From Tissierellia bacterium (GTDB lineage: Bacteria > Bacillota > Clostridia > Tissierellales > Peptoniphilaceae): DNA of 64,000 bases. Below the pieces are notes generated by a model that saw nothing but the letters and a program-made list of their open reading frames with translations, was not told the DNA's origin and did not search any database. Each line of letters starts with the position of its first letter. The stretch's first letter is position 1. The translations under genes were made by a program, and so were the position numbers. Shown piece after piece: positions 33,135-42,107 of the stretch. The stretch covers positions 4,796-68,795 of the forward strand of contig JAUNVW010000002.1 in assembly GCA_030540635.1 (NCBI GenBank), read 5' to 3'.

Positions 33135-35243
33135 CTATAATGTCCTTTTTACTTCTTTCATAATATATGCTTCGGCAATATCGCCTTCTTTAATATCATT
33201 AAAGTTTTCAAGGCCAATTCCACCTTCATAACCTTGGGCCAATTCCCTTACATCATCCTTGAATCGTTTCAAGGAGGAAACGGGACCTTCAAAAATAACA
33301 ATATTATTTCTCAATAATCGAATAGTAGAGTTTCTCGTAATCTTACCACTTGTCACCCGAACACCGGCAATGGTTCCAACGGATGGAATTTTGAAAAGAT
33401 CTCGAACTTCAGCACGACCTTGAACTTCTTCCACAAGATCGGGTTCTAACATTCCTTCAATGGCTGATTTTAAATCTTCAATGGCTTCATAAATAACGCG
33501 ATAGGTTCTAATTTCCACAGATTCTTGTTTCGCTAAATCGATGGCCCCTTGTGTCGGCCGAACATTAAAGCCAATGATGATCGCTTGGGAGGCCATGGCC
33601 AACATAACATCGGATTCGGTAACGCCACCAACGGCGCCGTGGATAATCTTGACTTTAACTTCATCATTGGATAATTTTTCAAAGGATTTGGAAACGGCGT
33701 CAATGGTTCCCCGTACATCGGTTTTAATGATAATATTAAGTTCCTTTAATTCCCCTTGATCAATTCGGTCAAATAAATCATCTAGTGATACATGATTCAT
33801 GGAAAGGGATTCTTCTCGATTGTGATCTTTGATTTTTTCCGCGTATTCCCGTGCTGTTTTTTCGCTATCTACGGCATAAAGCATATCCCCGGCTTCGGGC
33901 ACCTCGGAAAGTCCAAGGATTAATACCGGCGTCGATGGTCCCGCCTTTTTAATGGTTTTACCATTATCATTGAAAATGGCGCGAACTCGTCCACTGGCTT
34001 GTCCGGAAAAAACTTCATCCCCTTGATGGAGAGTTCCTTTTTGTATTAATACCGTTGCCGTCGGTCCACGGCCTTTGTCCAATTGGGCTTCCACCACTGT
34101 TCCCACGGCATGTCGATTGGGATTGGCTTTTAATTCTTCCATTTCCGCAACCATTAGTATCATTTCAAGTAATTCATCGATTCCTTCGCCTTTTAAAGCC
34201 GATACCGGTACGACAATGGCATCTCCACCCCAATCATCGGGCATTAATCCATTTTCCGCCAATTCTTGTTTAATCCGTTCTAAATTAGCATCGGGACGGT
34301 CCATTTTATTCACAGCGACGATAATTGGAACTTCTGCTGCCTTTGCATGGGCAATGGCCTCTAGGGTTTGGGGCATGACGCCGTCATCGGCAGCGACAAC
34401 AAGAATGGCAATATCGGTGACTTGGGCTCCCCGTGCCCTCATGGATGTAAAGGCTTCGTGGCCCGGAGTATCTAAGAAAATGATCTTCTTATCATCGACC
34501 CGTGCCGTATAGGCACCAATATGCTGTGTAATTCCTCCGGCTTCTCCCTGACGAACATGGGATTTACGAATATTATCAAGGATAGAAGTCTTCCCATGGT
34601 CAACATGACCCATAATCGTTACCACCGGTGGACGAGGCTTTAAATCCTCTTCTGGATCTTCAAAATCGAGATTAAAGACATCGGCATCTTCAAAATCTTC
34701 CACTTCTTCTTTAATAATTTTCTTGCCGAATTCATCGGAAATTAATAATGCCGTATCAAAATCAATTTCTTGGTTTTGATTGGCCATGACACCGTAAGAT
34801 ATTAATTTTGTAATGACTTGATTTACAGGAATTTTTATACGATCGGCGAAATCCTTCACCATAATGGTTTCCGAAATTTCAACGGGCTTTTCTTCCTTTT
34901 TTCGTTCTTTTTTCTTTTTCGTCGGCCTCTCCTTTTTCTCTTCCTGTTTTTTATTTCTTCGATGATGTTTCGACGATTTCTTCTTTGATTCTTCTTTCTT
35001 CTGTTGTTTTTTCGTTGATTTTTTTTGTTTCGAACCCCCATTCTTTTGTTGATCGGTGGGTTTTTTCCTTCTTTTTTCCGGTGTTGATTGATTATATTCT
35101 GCTCTGACTTTATCCATATCTTCTCCCTTTATAATTGACATGTGAGAAGTATAATCCATTTTCATATCGCCGAGTTTCGTCATTAATTCTTTTGTCGAAA
35201 TCCCTAGCTCTTTCGCCAGTTCATAGATTCTCATCTTCTTCAT
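33135..35243 (-). CDS. infB: Translation initiation factor IF-2
   Basis: GTPase that places initiator tRNA on the ribosome; 702 residues. The first IF2 N-domain (1-50) is followed by a very lysine-rich, low-complexity linker (about 55-120) and a second IF2 N-domain (123-175). The G domain has G1 GHVDHGKTS (212-220), G3 DTPGHEAF and G4 NKMD, and C-terminal domains follow. ATG 35243 has AAGGAGG seven bases ahead. The ylxQ gene that often lies between rnpM and infB is missing. Confidence 0.97.
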   Translation of the reverse strand: MKKMRIYELAKELGISTKELMTKLGDMKMDYTSHMSIIKGEDMDKVRAEYNQSTPEKRRKKPTDQQKNGGSKQKKSTKKQQKKEESKKKSSKHHRRNKKQEEKKERPTKKKKERKKEEKPVEISETIMVKDFADRIKIPVNQVITKLISYGVMANQNQEIDFDTALLISDEFGKKIIKEEVEDFEDADVFNLDFEDPEEDLKPRPPVVTIMGHVDHGKTSILDNIRKSHVRQGEAGGITQHIGAYTARVDDKKIIFLDTPGHEAFTSMRARGAQVTDIAILVVAADDGVMPQTLEAIAHAKAAEVPIIVAVNKMDRPDANLERIKQELAENGLMPDDWGGDAIVVPVSALKGEGIDELLEMILMVAEMEELKANPNRHAVGTVVEAQLDKGRGPTATVLIQKGTLHQGDEVFSGQASGRVRAIFNDNGKTIKKAGPSTPVLILGLSEVPEAGDMLYAVDSEKTAREYAEKIKDHNREESLSMNHVSLDDLFDRIDQGELKELNIIIKTDVRGTIDAVSKSFEKLSNDEVKVKIIHGAVGGVTESDVMLAMASQAIIIGFNVRPTQGAIDLAKQESVEIRTYRVIYEAIEDLKSAIEGMLEPDLVEEVQGRAEVRDLFKIPSVGTIAGVRVTSGKITRNSTIRLLRNNIVIFEGPVSSLKRFKDDVRELAQGYEGGIGLENFNDIKEGDIAEAYIMKEVKRTL

Positions 35244-35255
35244 CGTAAAACCTCC

Positions 35256-35528
35256 TTACAGGTCGTTGTTTACATAACTTTCTAGCTCCTCATATATATT
35301 TTCATCGATTTTTGTTTTCAATCGTTGATTTAATTGTCGATTCTTCTTCGCCTTTTGAATACATTGATGGTTTTTACATAGATAAGCGCCTCGTCCGTTT
35401 TTCTTGCCACTGAGATCGACACATACCCCTTCTTCTTTATTGTTGACCACACGAATCAATGCTTGTTTTTCTTTTGAAGCGCCACAGGCGACACATTTCC
35501 GAAGGGGTTTCTTCCGTTTTTTGGCCAT
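35256..35528 (-). CDS. rnpM: RNase P modulator RnpM (YlxR)
   Basis: A 90-residue RNA-binding protein of the YlxR/DUF448 family, described as a modulator of RNase P. PLRKCVACG, then GRGAYLCKNHQC are the family motifs, with four cysteines that may bind zinc. The tail is basic. It sits between nusA and infB as in most Bacillota. Confidence 0.93.
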   Translation of the reverse strand: MAKKRKKPLRKCVACGASKEKQALIRVVNNKEEGVCVDLSGKKNGRGAYLCKNHQCIQKAKKNRQLNQRLKTKIDENIYEELESYVNNDL

Positions 35529-35537
35529 AATTCCTCC

Positions 35538-36887
35538 TTATTCTGTTTCCAAATCTTCTTGCCCATTGTCGAGGACTTCTTTTTGCTCTTCGTCAAAATC
35601 GTCCTGATCTTCTTGTTCTTCATCAGGAAGATTTTCGGATTCTTCCATCAAAAGATCTCCTTGATGATCGTCCACATCCTCTTCATCAAGGGCAATTTCA
35701 TTGTCTAAAACGTCTTCCGATTCTTTCTTCTCCTTGGAGTTTTGCTTTTCTTCAAAGCTTTCTAAAGTTTCCTGGGGAATAACTACCCCTAAAGATTCTA
35801 GATAGTCGATTTCACCTTCAAATTCTAGGGCCAATTCACCAGATTCAATTTCTTCCGGGTATTTTTCGTTTCCTTTAATATCAATTTTCCAATTGGTTAA
35901 TTTTGCCGCTAAACGAACATTTTGACCTTCTTTTCCAATGGCTAAGGAGAGCTGATCTTCTGCCACGAGGATCCTCGCTAATTTATTCCGTTTATCCGTA
36001 AAGACCTTTACCACATCTGCCGGTGATAAAGCATTGGATAAAAATAGTTCTACATCAGAACTCCAAACAATAATATCGAGTTTTTCTCCGCCAAGTTCAT
36101 CGACAATGGTCTTAACCCGTTGTCCTTTGAAACCAACACAGGCGCCCACTGGATCCACGGATTCATCATTACTAAATACGGCTAATTTCGTACGGGATCC
36201 CGCTTCCCTTGCAATGGAATAAATCTCCACAAGACCTTCGTTAATTTCTGGTACTTCTAATTCTAAAAGTCTTGTCACTAAATCTTTATCGGCTCGGGAT
36301 AAAATAACTTGAGCCCCTTTTGTTGTATTTTTTACTTCTTTGATAAATAATTTAAGACGTTGGCCGGGTTCGTATTTTTCACCGGGAATTTGTTCACCTA
36401 AAGGTACAATTCCTTCGATTCGTCCCAGATCAATATAGAGGATTCCATGATCGATTCGGCGGATATTTCCAGTAATAATCTCTCGCTCTCGATCTTTGAA
36501 CTCATCGTAAATGACTTCCCGTTCCGCATCCTTAATCTTTTGAACGACCATATTCCGTGCCGTTTGTGCGGCAATCCGTCCAAAGTTTTTTGGCACAACT
36601 TTTACCGGAACCTCTTCCCCGAATTGAGCCGTAGGAAGGATCTTCCTTGCTTGATCTAAATTAATCTGAAGATAGGGATCTTCTACAGTATCCACCACAA
36701 CTTTCATGGCATAGACATTAATCTCCCCAGTTTCTCGATCCATGGTTACATTCACATTGGCATTGTCGTCATAGTTTTTCTCGTAGGATTTCACCAAGGC
36801 CTTTTCCAAGGCATCAAATATTATCTCCTTCGAAATCCCCTTATCCTGTTCAATATCATTTAATGCTTTGATAAAATCTTTTTCCAC
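35538..36887 (-). CDS. nusA: Transcription termination/antitermination protein NusA
   Basis: Binds RNA polymerase and modulates pausing, termination and antitermination; 449 residues. The N-terminal domain starts KDFIKALNDIEQDKGISKE. An S1 domain contains DHGILYIDLGRIEGIVP. Two KH domains follow, with GACVGFKGQRVKTI and LAIGKEGQNVRLAAKLTNW. The last 75 or so residues form a strongly acidic, low-complexity tail (DEEDVDDHQGD, then PDEEQEDQDDFDEE) that the B. subtilis-type protein lacks. The start is GTG 36887 after GAGGTGAGG. Confidence 0.96.
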   Translation of the reverse strand: MEKDFIKALNDIEQDKGISKEIIFDALEKALVKSYEKNYDDNANVNVTMDRETGEINVYAMKVVVDTVEDPYLQINLDQARKILPTAQFGEEVPVKVVPKNFGRIAAQTARNMVVQKIKDAEREVIYDEFKDREREIITGNIRRIDHGILYIDLGRIEGIVPLGEQIPGEKYEPGQRLKLFIKEVKNTTKGAQVILSRADKDLVTRLLELEVPEINEGLVEIYSIAREAGSRTKLAVFSNDESVDPVGACVGFKGQRVKTIVDELGGEKLDIIVWSSDVELFLSNALSPADVVKVFTDKRNKLARILVAEDQLSLAIGKEGQNVRLAAKLTNWKIDIKGNEKYPEEIESGELALEFEGEIDYLESLGVVIPQETLESFEEKQNSKEKKESEDVLDNEIALDEEDVDDHQGDLLMEESENLPDEEQEDQDDFDEEQKEVLDNGQEDLETE

Positions 36888-36902
36888 TTTTTTTCCTCAC
36901 CT

Positions 36903-37379
36903 CTAATTATCAAATACGGCAAAACGAATCCAAGCGAATTCATCCAATGGAATTTGGACCAATTCTTCCTTTTTATTTTGTAATCGAATGTGTACCGATT
37001 CCTCATCATAATCTTCCAATCGTCCTTTGAGGATTTTTTGTCCTCGGTAATTCCCGTAAAACTTCATCTCAACAATATTACCGAGATTCTTTTTAAAATC
37101 CCGTTCCCTTTCAAAGGGTTTGTCTAATCCCACCGATGAAACTTCCAGAAGATAGGAGGACGCGATGGGATCCAATTCATCAAGACGTTGGGAAAGATAA
37201 TTGGAAACTTTCTCGCAATCTTCAATGGTCACAAATCCCTCTTCTTTCTCGATGAAAAAACGAAGGATATTTTCTTTGTTTTCATGGACAAATTGTATTT
37301 TATAGATTTCTACACCGAGTTTCTCAACTTCCGGCGTAAAAATCTCCTCTAAATATTGGCATAATTCTTTTTGATTCAT
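36903..37379 (-). CDS. rimP: Ribosome maturation factor RimP
   Basis: Needed for 30S subunit assembly; 158 residues. EIYKIQFVHENKENILRFFIEKEEGFVTIEDC is shortened to its recognisable halves here: LRFFIEKEEG and VTIEDCEKVS, followed by YLLEVSSVGLDKPF. The open frame extends 63 codons further upstream across the promoter, so ATG 37379 with AAAGGAAA ahead is the start. First gene of the operon that runs to ribF. Confidence 0.94.
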   Translation of the reverse strand: MNQKELCQYLEEIFTPEVEKLGVEIYKIQFVHENKENILRFFIEKEEGFVTIEDCEKVSNYLSQRLDELDPIASSYLLEVSSVGLDKPFERERDFKKNLGNIVEMKFYGNYRGQKILKGRLEDYDEESVHIRLQNKKEELVQIPLDEFAWIRFAVFDN

Positions 37380-37401
37380 TGAATTTCCTTTCTTCTGTGA
37401 T

Positions 37402-37435
37402 ATGAAACAAAGAAGAGTGGGAACTCCCACTCTTC
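37402..37435 (-). terminator. Leader hairpin (possible attenuator) of the rimP-nusA operon
   Basis: Perfect ten-base stem GAAGAGTGGG / CCCACTCTTC with tetraloop AGTT, followed on the minus strand by TTTGTTT. It lies about 17 bases after the predicted transcription start and 22 bases before the rimP ATG, so it can act as a conditional terminator. Confidence 0.65.
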
Positions 37436-37458
37436 CTCCAAAGCTATTGACATCATTT

Positions 37459-37487
37459 ATTATACCAGAAAAAGCATCTTTTTTCAA
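37459..37487 (-). promoter_or_regulatory. Promoter of the rimP-nusA-infB-ribF operon
   Basis: Minus strand TTGAAA (37482-37487), 17-base spacer and TATAAT (37459-37464), with TGG directly before the -10, making it an extended -10 promoter. This is the strongest promoter visible in the window. Confidence 0.82.
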
Positions 37488-37493
37488 ATAAAA

Positions 37494-37539
37494 TCCCGTC
37501 GACAACGGGATATCCTTGTTTTTTAAAAAAAACAAGGAT
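37494..37539 (-). terminator. Two tandem hairpins just upstream of the rimP promoter
   Basis: One hairpin pairs ATCCTTGTTTTTT with its complement (37512-37539). The next pairs TCCCGT with ACGGGA (37494-37510) and is followed by TTTTATTTG on the minus strand. They probably insulate the rimP operon from transcription coming from the MATE gene. Confidence 0.65.
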
Positions 37540-37793
37540 CCACTTCTCACAAAAGTGAAATCAAACATAGAAAGGTTCTACGTCTTATCTTTTTTCTTAA
37601 ATCTTTTCATGATCCAATGCTCTAAAAGATTAATTCCAAGGATAAAACTTTTTTTGCATGGACGTCAAGGACATTTGTAATGAATCGATCTTACATATTA
37701 AAAAGCGATTTGTTTTAATTCAAATCTCTTCCCTTTTTTACAATCATTTCAAAAGACTTTTGAATTTTCTGTGATAAATTTTTTATCGAAGCC
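37540..37793. other. Intergenic region after the MATE gene
   Basis: No gene is visible. Just after the MATE stop lies a weak hairpin GATTTG / CAAATC followed by GCTTTTT on the minus strand (around 37700-37735), a possible MATE terminator. The rest is AT-rich. Confidence 0.4.
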
Positions 37794-39167
37794 CTATTCT
37801 TCCGTTCCCTTTTGATTCTCAACCCGTTCTCGATCTTTTTCTTGATTTAAATGAACCATAATTCCATAATATAGAACGAAGATTATTGTTGTTACGAACC
37901 AAGACCATGGATATCCTAAGATTATGTTGTTCAAACTCATGGAGAATTTGCTTACAACTTGGACCCATGTAACACGGAAGATACATGTTCCAATCAATGT
38001 GATGATCATAGGATGGAATGTATTTCCTCTTCCTTTAATTCCCCCTGCAAAAACTTCACCAAAAGCATAGAATATATAAAATGGACAAGTCATACGCATC
38101 AAATAGACAGCATTTTCAATGGCCGCTGGATCTCTTGTAAACAGTGTGGCAATGGGTTCAATAAATACATAGAGAATTAAACTGATGAATCCAATGGTTA
38201 CCGTTGAGGTCAATAGTCCACATCCCACCGATTGATTCATTCGGTCTCGCTTTTTAGCACCGTAATTTTGTGCAACAAATGTCGTAACGGCGACCCCCAT
38301 GGTATCGGCCAATGACCAAATAATAAAATCTGCTTTTCCACAAATGGACCAACCTGCAATACTATCGGTGCCGAAGGAGTTAATTCCCCTTTGCATAAAC
38401 ATATTCGCAATGGAAAAGAGAATGGATTGCAATGCCATAGGAGAACCTAATCCTAGAGTTTTTTTCAAGGATCCCAAGTCTTTTGTTCTCTTGAAATGAT
38501 AGCCTAAGCCCTTGATCTTTCGAAGAACTAAGATCATAGCGACTCCTTGAGCCGTTATCGTCGCTAAAGCTGCTCCGGCAACAGACCACTTCAGCATTCC
38601 CACTAAAATGATATCTAGAAATATATTCAAGATTGAACTAAATAGTAAGTAGTAGAAGGGATTCTTAGAATCTCCCAATGCTCGTAATATTCCCGATGCA
38701 ATATTAAAAGTAAAGACAAAGATCGTACCAGCAAAATATACGCGCAAATAGGAAAGGGAGAGTCTATAAATATCATCTGGGATTAACATCACCCTTATAA
38801 AACGAGGTGCAAAGATAATTCCTATTATCGAGATCATGATCCCACCGATAATACTAAATCGGATTAAACTACTTATAAATTCATCCAGCTTTTCTTTTTG
38901 ATTAGCACCGTAATACTGAGATACAATAATTGTGCCACCAGTACTTAGTGCAATAAATTCGTTGATCAATAATTTTACATAAGCATAAGGTGCGTCGATC
39001 GCTGCCAATGCACTCTTTCCCGCAAAGTTCCCGATAATAAGTGCATCAACAAAAGTATAGGATTGCTGAATCAAACTCCCTAATAGAATCGGAATAAAAT
39101 ATTTCACAAAGGACCGATAAAGTGGACCTTCCGTAATTTGATTTTTCTTATTTAACGTTTTTGACAA
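37794..39167 (-). CDS. MATE family multidrug/toxin exporter
   Basis: A 457-residue membrane protein with about twelve helices. It has the MATE opening EGPLYRSFVKYFIPILLG-type region and repeated half signatures (FVDALIIGNFAGKSALAA and ALGDSKNPFYYLL). MATE proteins export cationic drugs or metabolites against Na+ or H+. The start is TTG 39165-39167 with GGAGG seven bases ahead. It is preceded by about 700 bases without a gene and is transcribed alone. Substrate unknown. Confidence 0.92.
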   Translation of the reverse strand: MSKTLNKKNQITEGPLYRSFVKYFIPILLGSLIQQSYTFVDALIIGNFAGKSALAAIDAPYAYVKLLINEFIALSTGGTIIVSQYYGANQKEKLDEFISSLIRFSIIGGIMISIIGIIFAPRFIRVMLIPDDIYRLSLSYLRVYFAGTIFVFTFNIASGILRALGDSKNPFYYLLFSSILNIFLDIILVGMLKWSVAGAALATITAQGVAMILVLRKIKGLGYHFKRTKDLGSLKKTLGLGSPMALQSILFSIANMFMQRGINSFGTDSIAGWSICGKADFIIWSLADTMGVAVTTFVAQNYGAKKRDRMNQSVGCGLLTSTVTIGFISLILYVFIEPIATLFTRDPAAIENAVYLMRMTCPFYIFYAFGEVFAGGIKGRGNTFHPMIITLIGTCIFRVTWVQVVSKFSMSLNNIILGYPWSWFVTTIIFVLYYGIMVHLNQEKDRERVENQKGTEE

Positions 39168-39262
39168 TCTAAGCCTCCATTAAAAAACACTTCATTTTCC
39201 TCACAAATCCCTTGGTACGACTTCATTATGAAGGAAGATATTAGGTAAATCTTATTGATCAT
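39152..39262 (-). other. Possible leader ORF overlapping the MATE start
   Basis: A 36-codon frame starts at ATG 39260-39262 with GGAG eight bases ahead. It runs over the MATE ribosome site and start codon in another frame, stopping at 39152. A leader peptide controlling MATE translation is conceivable; chance is at least as likely. Confidence 0.2.
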
Positions 39263-39680
39263 CCTAAAATCTCCAAGATTACTTGCCTATGACGATGTAG
39301 ATTGGGGTTTTATTTCCAACAAAACGATCGATCATAAGTTTTATACCACGGCCGGATCCAATCCTTTCAGCCCATTGATAAATAAAATCTAGATTCTAAA
39401 ATTCTATAATGATACGATTTACGCAAGCTTTCGTCTTAATTAGGCTCTCTGAATACTCTAATTAGCTAGCTAGAAATTACTATAGCATGTATGATATCTG
39501 TTATCAATAAGATAATGACAAAAATCTCATTTTATTTTTTTTTAATTTTAGTTTATTTTTACAAAAATGATGTTTTCCATCGCCTTTTGTTAAATTTCAT
39601 TTCGATTACACATTTGAATTAAAATCCGATCTTCCAATCCCACCGATATCCTTTTAAACTATTTTCTTGAATGCGGAAAT
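39168..39680. other. Long untranslated region upstream of the MATE gene
   Basis: About 510 bases (710 counting to the ComGB gene) hold no convincing gene. On the minus strand, short inverted repeats such as CTAATTAG and the AAGCTT-centred ACG...CGT element around 39420-39470 could belong to a structured leader. I could not match a known riboswitch (guanidine, preQ1, T-box), and no consensus promoter was found. Confidence 0.4.
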
Positions 39681-39715
39681 AAAAAAAGCGATTAAGTATT
39701 TTTCTTAATCGCTTT
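39681..39715 (-). terminator. Terminator of the HAD-aspA-comGA-comGB operon
   Basis: Twelve-base stem AAAGCGATTAAG / CTTAATCGCTTT with loop TATTTTT and, on the minus strand, a run of seven T. It lies about 160 bases after the comGB-like stop. Nothing coding was found in between. Confidence 0.88.
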
Positions 39716-39877
39716 CTTCGATTTGATTGGTTTATTTGCCAAGGCGCAATCCATTTCAATCATCATTTTTTAAGCGCGTAAAGGATCTTTTTAAAATGAT
39801 AGCTCTATTTTCAATTTCTTTCAGTGGAATGATGCTTTTGTAAAAGTCTTTTCTTTTTCAATCTTCAAACAGTTTTA

Positions 39878-40990
39878 TCAATACACATCCATTTGATTGA
39901 CAAGATCAAACATCGGCGTTGCAATGGATAGGACGACAAAACCCACAAGAAAGCTCATGATAAAAATTAAAACTGGCTCTAGAATCTGTAAAGCCTTTTC
40001 GATGGAATAGGCCGTCTCTTTTTTGTAAAAATCACCGGTATTTTTAAAGCCTTCGGCAAGCTTTCCCGTTCTTTCACCGACGGATATCATCGTCACCAAT
40101 AATTTCGTAAATATATCGCGATGAAAGGCTTCGGTCACGGTTTTCCCTCGAATTAAATCTTCTTGAATCTCTTGAAATACTTGGCGATGATATAAATTCT
40201 CCATACCTTCAGTTAAAATTTCAAGGCCTTGTAATAAGGGGACTCCATTTTGTAGTACAAGGGCTAAATTTGAAGCGATTTTCTCTGTAAACAACTCTTT
40301 TCGTAAACGGCGATATCCGGGAAATTTTACCCAAAATTTATGAACGCCATAACGAATTTTTTCTTGTTTCATGGAAAAGAAAAATAAAATGAATAGAAGA
40401 ACTGAAAATAGGAGGATATGGACGCCGTATTGATTAAAAAAACTTGTTATTTTCAAAAGAAGTAATGTGTTCCACGGCAATTGGGCGCCACTGTCTTGAA
40501 ACAAGGTAACAAAGGTGGGCAAAACATAGATCAATAAAAAGATCATTACAAAAAGTAATGTTATCATAACGATGATCGGGTAAAGTAAAGCCCGTCGAAT
40601 TTTTTGTTTTCTTTCGTTTTCCAATTGATAATATTCACTTAATCTTTGGCAGATCTCTGGGAGTTCTCCAGTTTGTTCGCCAGTTCGAATCATTGAAGTT
40701 AAAAAACTCGTAAAATGAACATCCTCCGATATTGCATCGCTCATCGCCATTCCTGAAGATAAATTTTTTTCCAAATGATCCAATGACGGCTTCAATGATT
40801 TTAGTTCTGATTGATCTTTTAGGAGACCAACGGCTTCATGGCTATGGATACCGGCTTTTAAAAGTTCTGAAAATTGACGTAAAAATAATGCAAATTGTGC
40901 TGGGTTTTTCCCTTTTCCAATGGGTTGATTTAAACGTTTCCATATTTTCTTTTTCTTTTCATTCCATGCTAATTTTAACGGCTTCTTCAA
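39878..40990 (-). CDS. Type II secretion/pilus inner-membrane platform protein (GspF/ComGB/PilC type)
   Basis: A 370-residue protein with two GspF repeats. FLRQFSELLKAGIHSHEAV begins the first and FTEKIASNLALVLQNGVPLLQGL the second. Three hydrophobic segments are visible (about 145-170, 190-215 and 340-360). It would form the membrane platform for a pilus or competence pseudopilus together with the ATPase before it. The start is TTG 40988-40990 with AAAAGGAG nine bases ahead, overlapping the ATPase gene. No prepilin gene (comGC or pilA type) follows. Confidence 0.9.
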   Translation of the reverse strand: MKKPLKLAWNEKKKKIWKRLNQPIGKGKNPAQFALFLRQFSELLKAGIHSHEAVGLLKDQSELKSLKPSLDHLEKNLSSGMAMSDAISEDVHFTSFLTSMIRTGEQTGELPEICQRLSEYYQLENERKQKIRRALLYPIIVMITLLFVMIFLLIYVLPTFVTLFQDSGAQLPWNTLLLLKITSFFNQYGVHILLFSVLLFILFFFSMKQEKIRYGVHKFWVKFPGYRRLRKELFTEKIASNLALVLQNGVPLLQGLEILTEGMENLYHRQVFQEIQEDLIRGKTVTEAFHRDIFTKLLVTMISVGERTGKLAEGFKNTGDFYKKETAYSIEKALQILEPVLIFIMSFLVGFVVLSIATPMFDLVNQMDVY

Positions 40991-42107
40991 TACTGGTCAC
41001 TCCTTTTGCCACTTTTTCAAGGGCTTTTCCAAATAATGTGGGAATCTGTCGTTCTTTTCCCCTTTGCCGTAATTGATCGAGGGAAGTATCTTTACTAAAT
41101 TCTTTTTTAAGATCAGGGTCTAAGGGTAGGATTTCCATTACCGCAAATCGCCCTTGATAGCCGTCGAAACACTCTTCACAGCCAACAGGATCATAGATAT
41201 CTTGCACTTCAATATGAAAAGGTTCAAATAAAAACTTCTCTTCCTCTGTGATTCCTCTTTTTCGTTTACATTTTGGGCAAAGTTTTTTCATCAATCGTTG
41301 GGAGATGATGCCCGTCAAAGCCGATTGGAGCAAATAGGCTTCAATGCCCATATCCAATAAACGAATGACGGCGGAATAGGTATCGGTGGTATGTAATGTG
41401 CCATAAACTTTATGGCCAGTAATCGATGCTCGAACGGCAATTTGAGCCGTTTCTTGATCGCGAATTTCACCAATTAAGATAATATCTGGATCTTGACGAA
41501 GTACAGAACGTAGGGATTGACCAAAGGAAATTCCAGCTAATTCGTTAATCTGCATTTGATTGATGCCGTCGATTTTGTACTCCACGGGATTTTCAATGGT
41601 TGTGATATTGACATCATCACGGTGTTCTTCCCGTAATAAGGCGTAGAGGGTCGTCGTCTTCCCACAACCCGTAGGCCCGGTTAAGAGAATCATCCCGTCA
41701 TTTCTTTGGATCATTTTTTCAATTTCCTTCATATCCTCGGGATCATCGCCAATCTCTTTTGTCAATGCCTCAAATTTCTCCGGATCCAATAGGCGAAGGA
41801 CCATTTTCTCGCCATTCACCGTGGCAATCGTCGACACGCGAATATCTATTGTTTTCTCTCCCATTTCAAAACGAAAACGACCATCTTGTGGCATTCTTTT
41901 CTCTGCAATATCCATATCCCCTAGGATCTTAAATCGAGAGATGATCCCTTGATGATATTCTTTTTTAAGATAATCCAATGGGTATAAATCTCCCCCAATC
42001 CGTCCCCGAATCACCGTATCCTGACTTCGTGGTTCTATGTGTATATCCGAGGCTTTTTTTAATAAGGCTTTTTTTAAAATCTCTTCACAATAGATAATAT
42101 TATCCAT
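40959..42107 (-). CDS. Type II secretion/pilus assembly ATPase, short form (GspE/ComGA/PilB type)
   Basis: A 382-residue AAA-like ATPase that drives pilin assembly at the membrane. It has Walker A GPTGCGKTT (144-152), the Asp box TTIENPVEYKIDGI, Walker B LIGEIRD, the His box GTLHTTD and a cysteine tetrad CPKC...CEEC (about 285-310). The large N-terminal domain of PilB is absent, as in ComGA. The start is ATG 42105-42107 behind AAAGGAG; nine earlier codons lack a site. It overlaps the glycosylase gene by eight bases. Confidence 0.91.
   Translation of the reverse strand: MDNIIYCEEILKKALLKKASDIHIEPRSQDTVIRGRIGGDLYPLDYLKKEYHQGIISRFKILGDMDIAEKRMPQDGRFRFEMGEKTIDIRVSTIATVNGEKMVLRLLDPEKFEALTKEIGDDPEDMKEIEKMIQRNDGMILLTGPTGCGKTTTLYALLREEHRDDVNITTIENPVEYKIDGINQMQINELAGISFGQSLRSVLRQDPDIILIGEIRDQETAQIAVRASITGHKVYGTLHTTDTYSAVIRLLDMGIEAYLLQSALTGIISQRLMKKLCPKCKRKRGITEEEKFLFEPFHIEVQDIYDPVGCEECFDGYQGRFAVMEILPLDPDLKKEFSKDTSLDQLRQRGKERQIPTLFGKALEKVAKGVTSIEEAVKISME

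Noticed and set aside
37380-37568. A 63-codon N-terminal extension of RimP
   Set aside because: It spans a consensus promoter, hairpin leader and upstream terminators; RimP homologues start at MNQKEL.
39168-39480. A guanidine, preQ1 or T-box riboswitch before the MATE gene
   Set aside because: Loop motifs of these classes (ACGR hairpin pair, T-box TGG-ACC core, preQ1 A-rich tail) were not found in a consistent structure. The region is only reported as an unexplained leader.
39717-39877. A pilin gene after the ComGB-like gene
   Set aside because: No G-F-T-L-I-E-type prepilin cleavage site occurs. The only frame (24 codons ending in the terminator stem) has no ribosome site.
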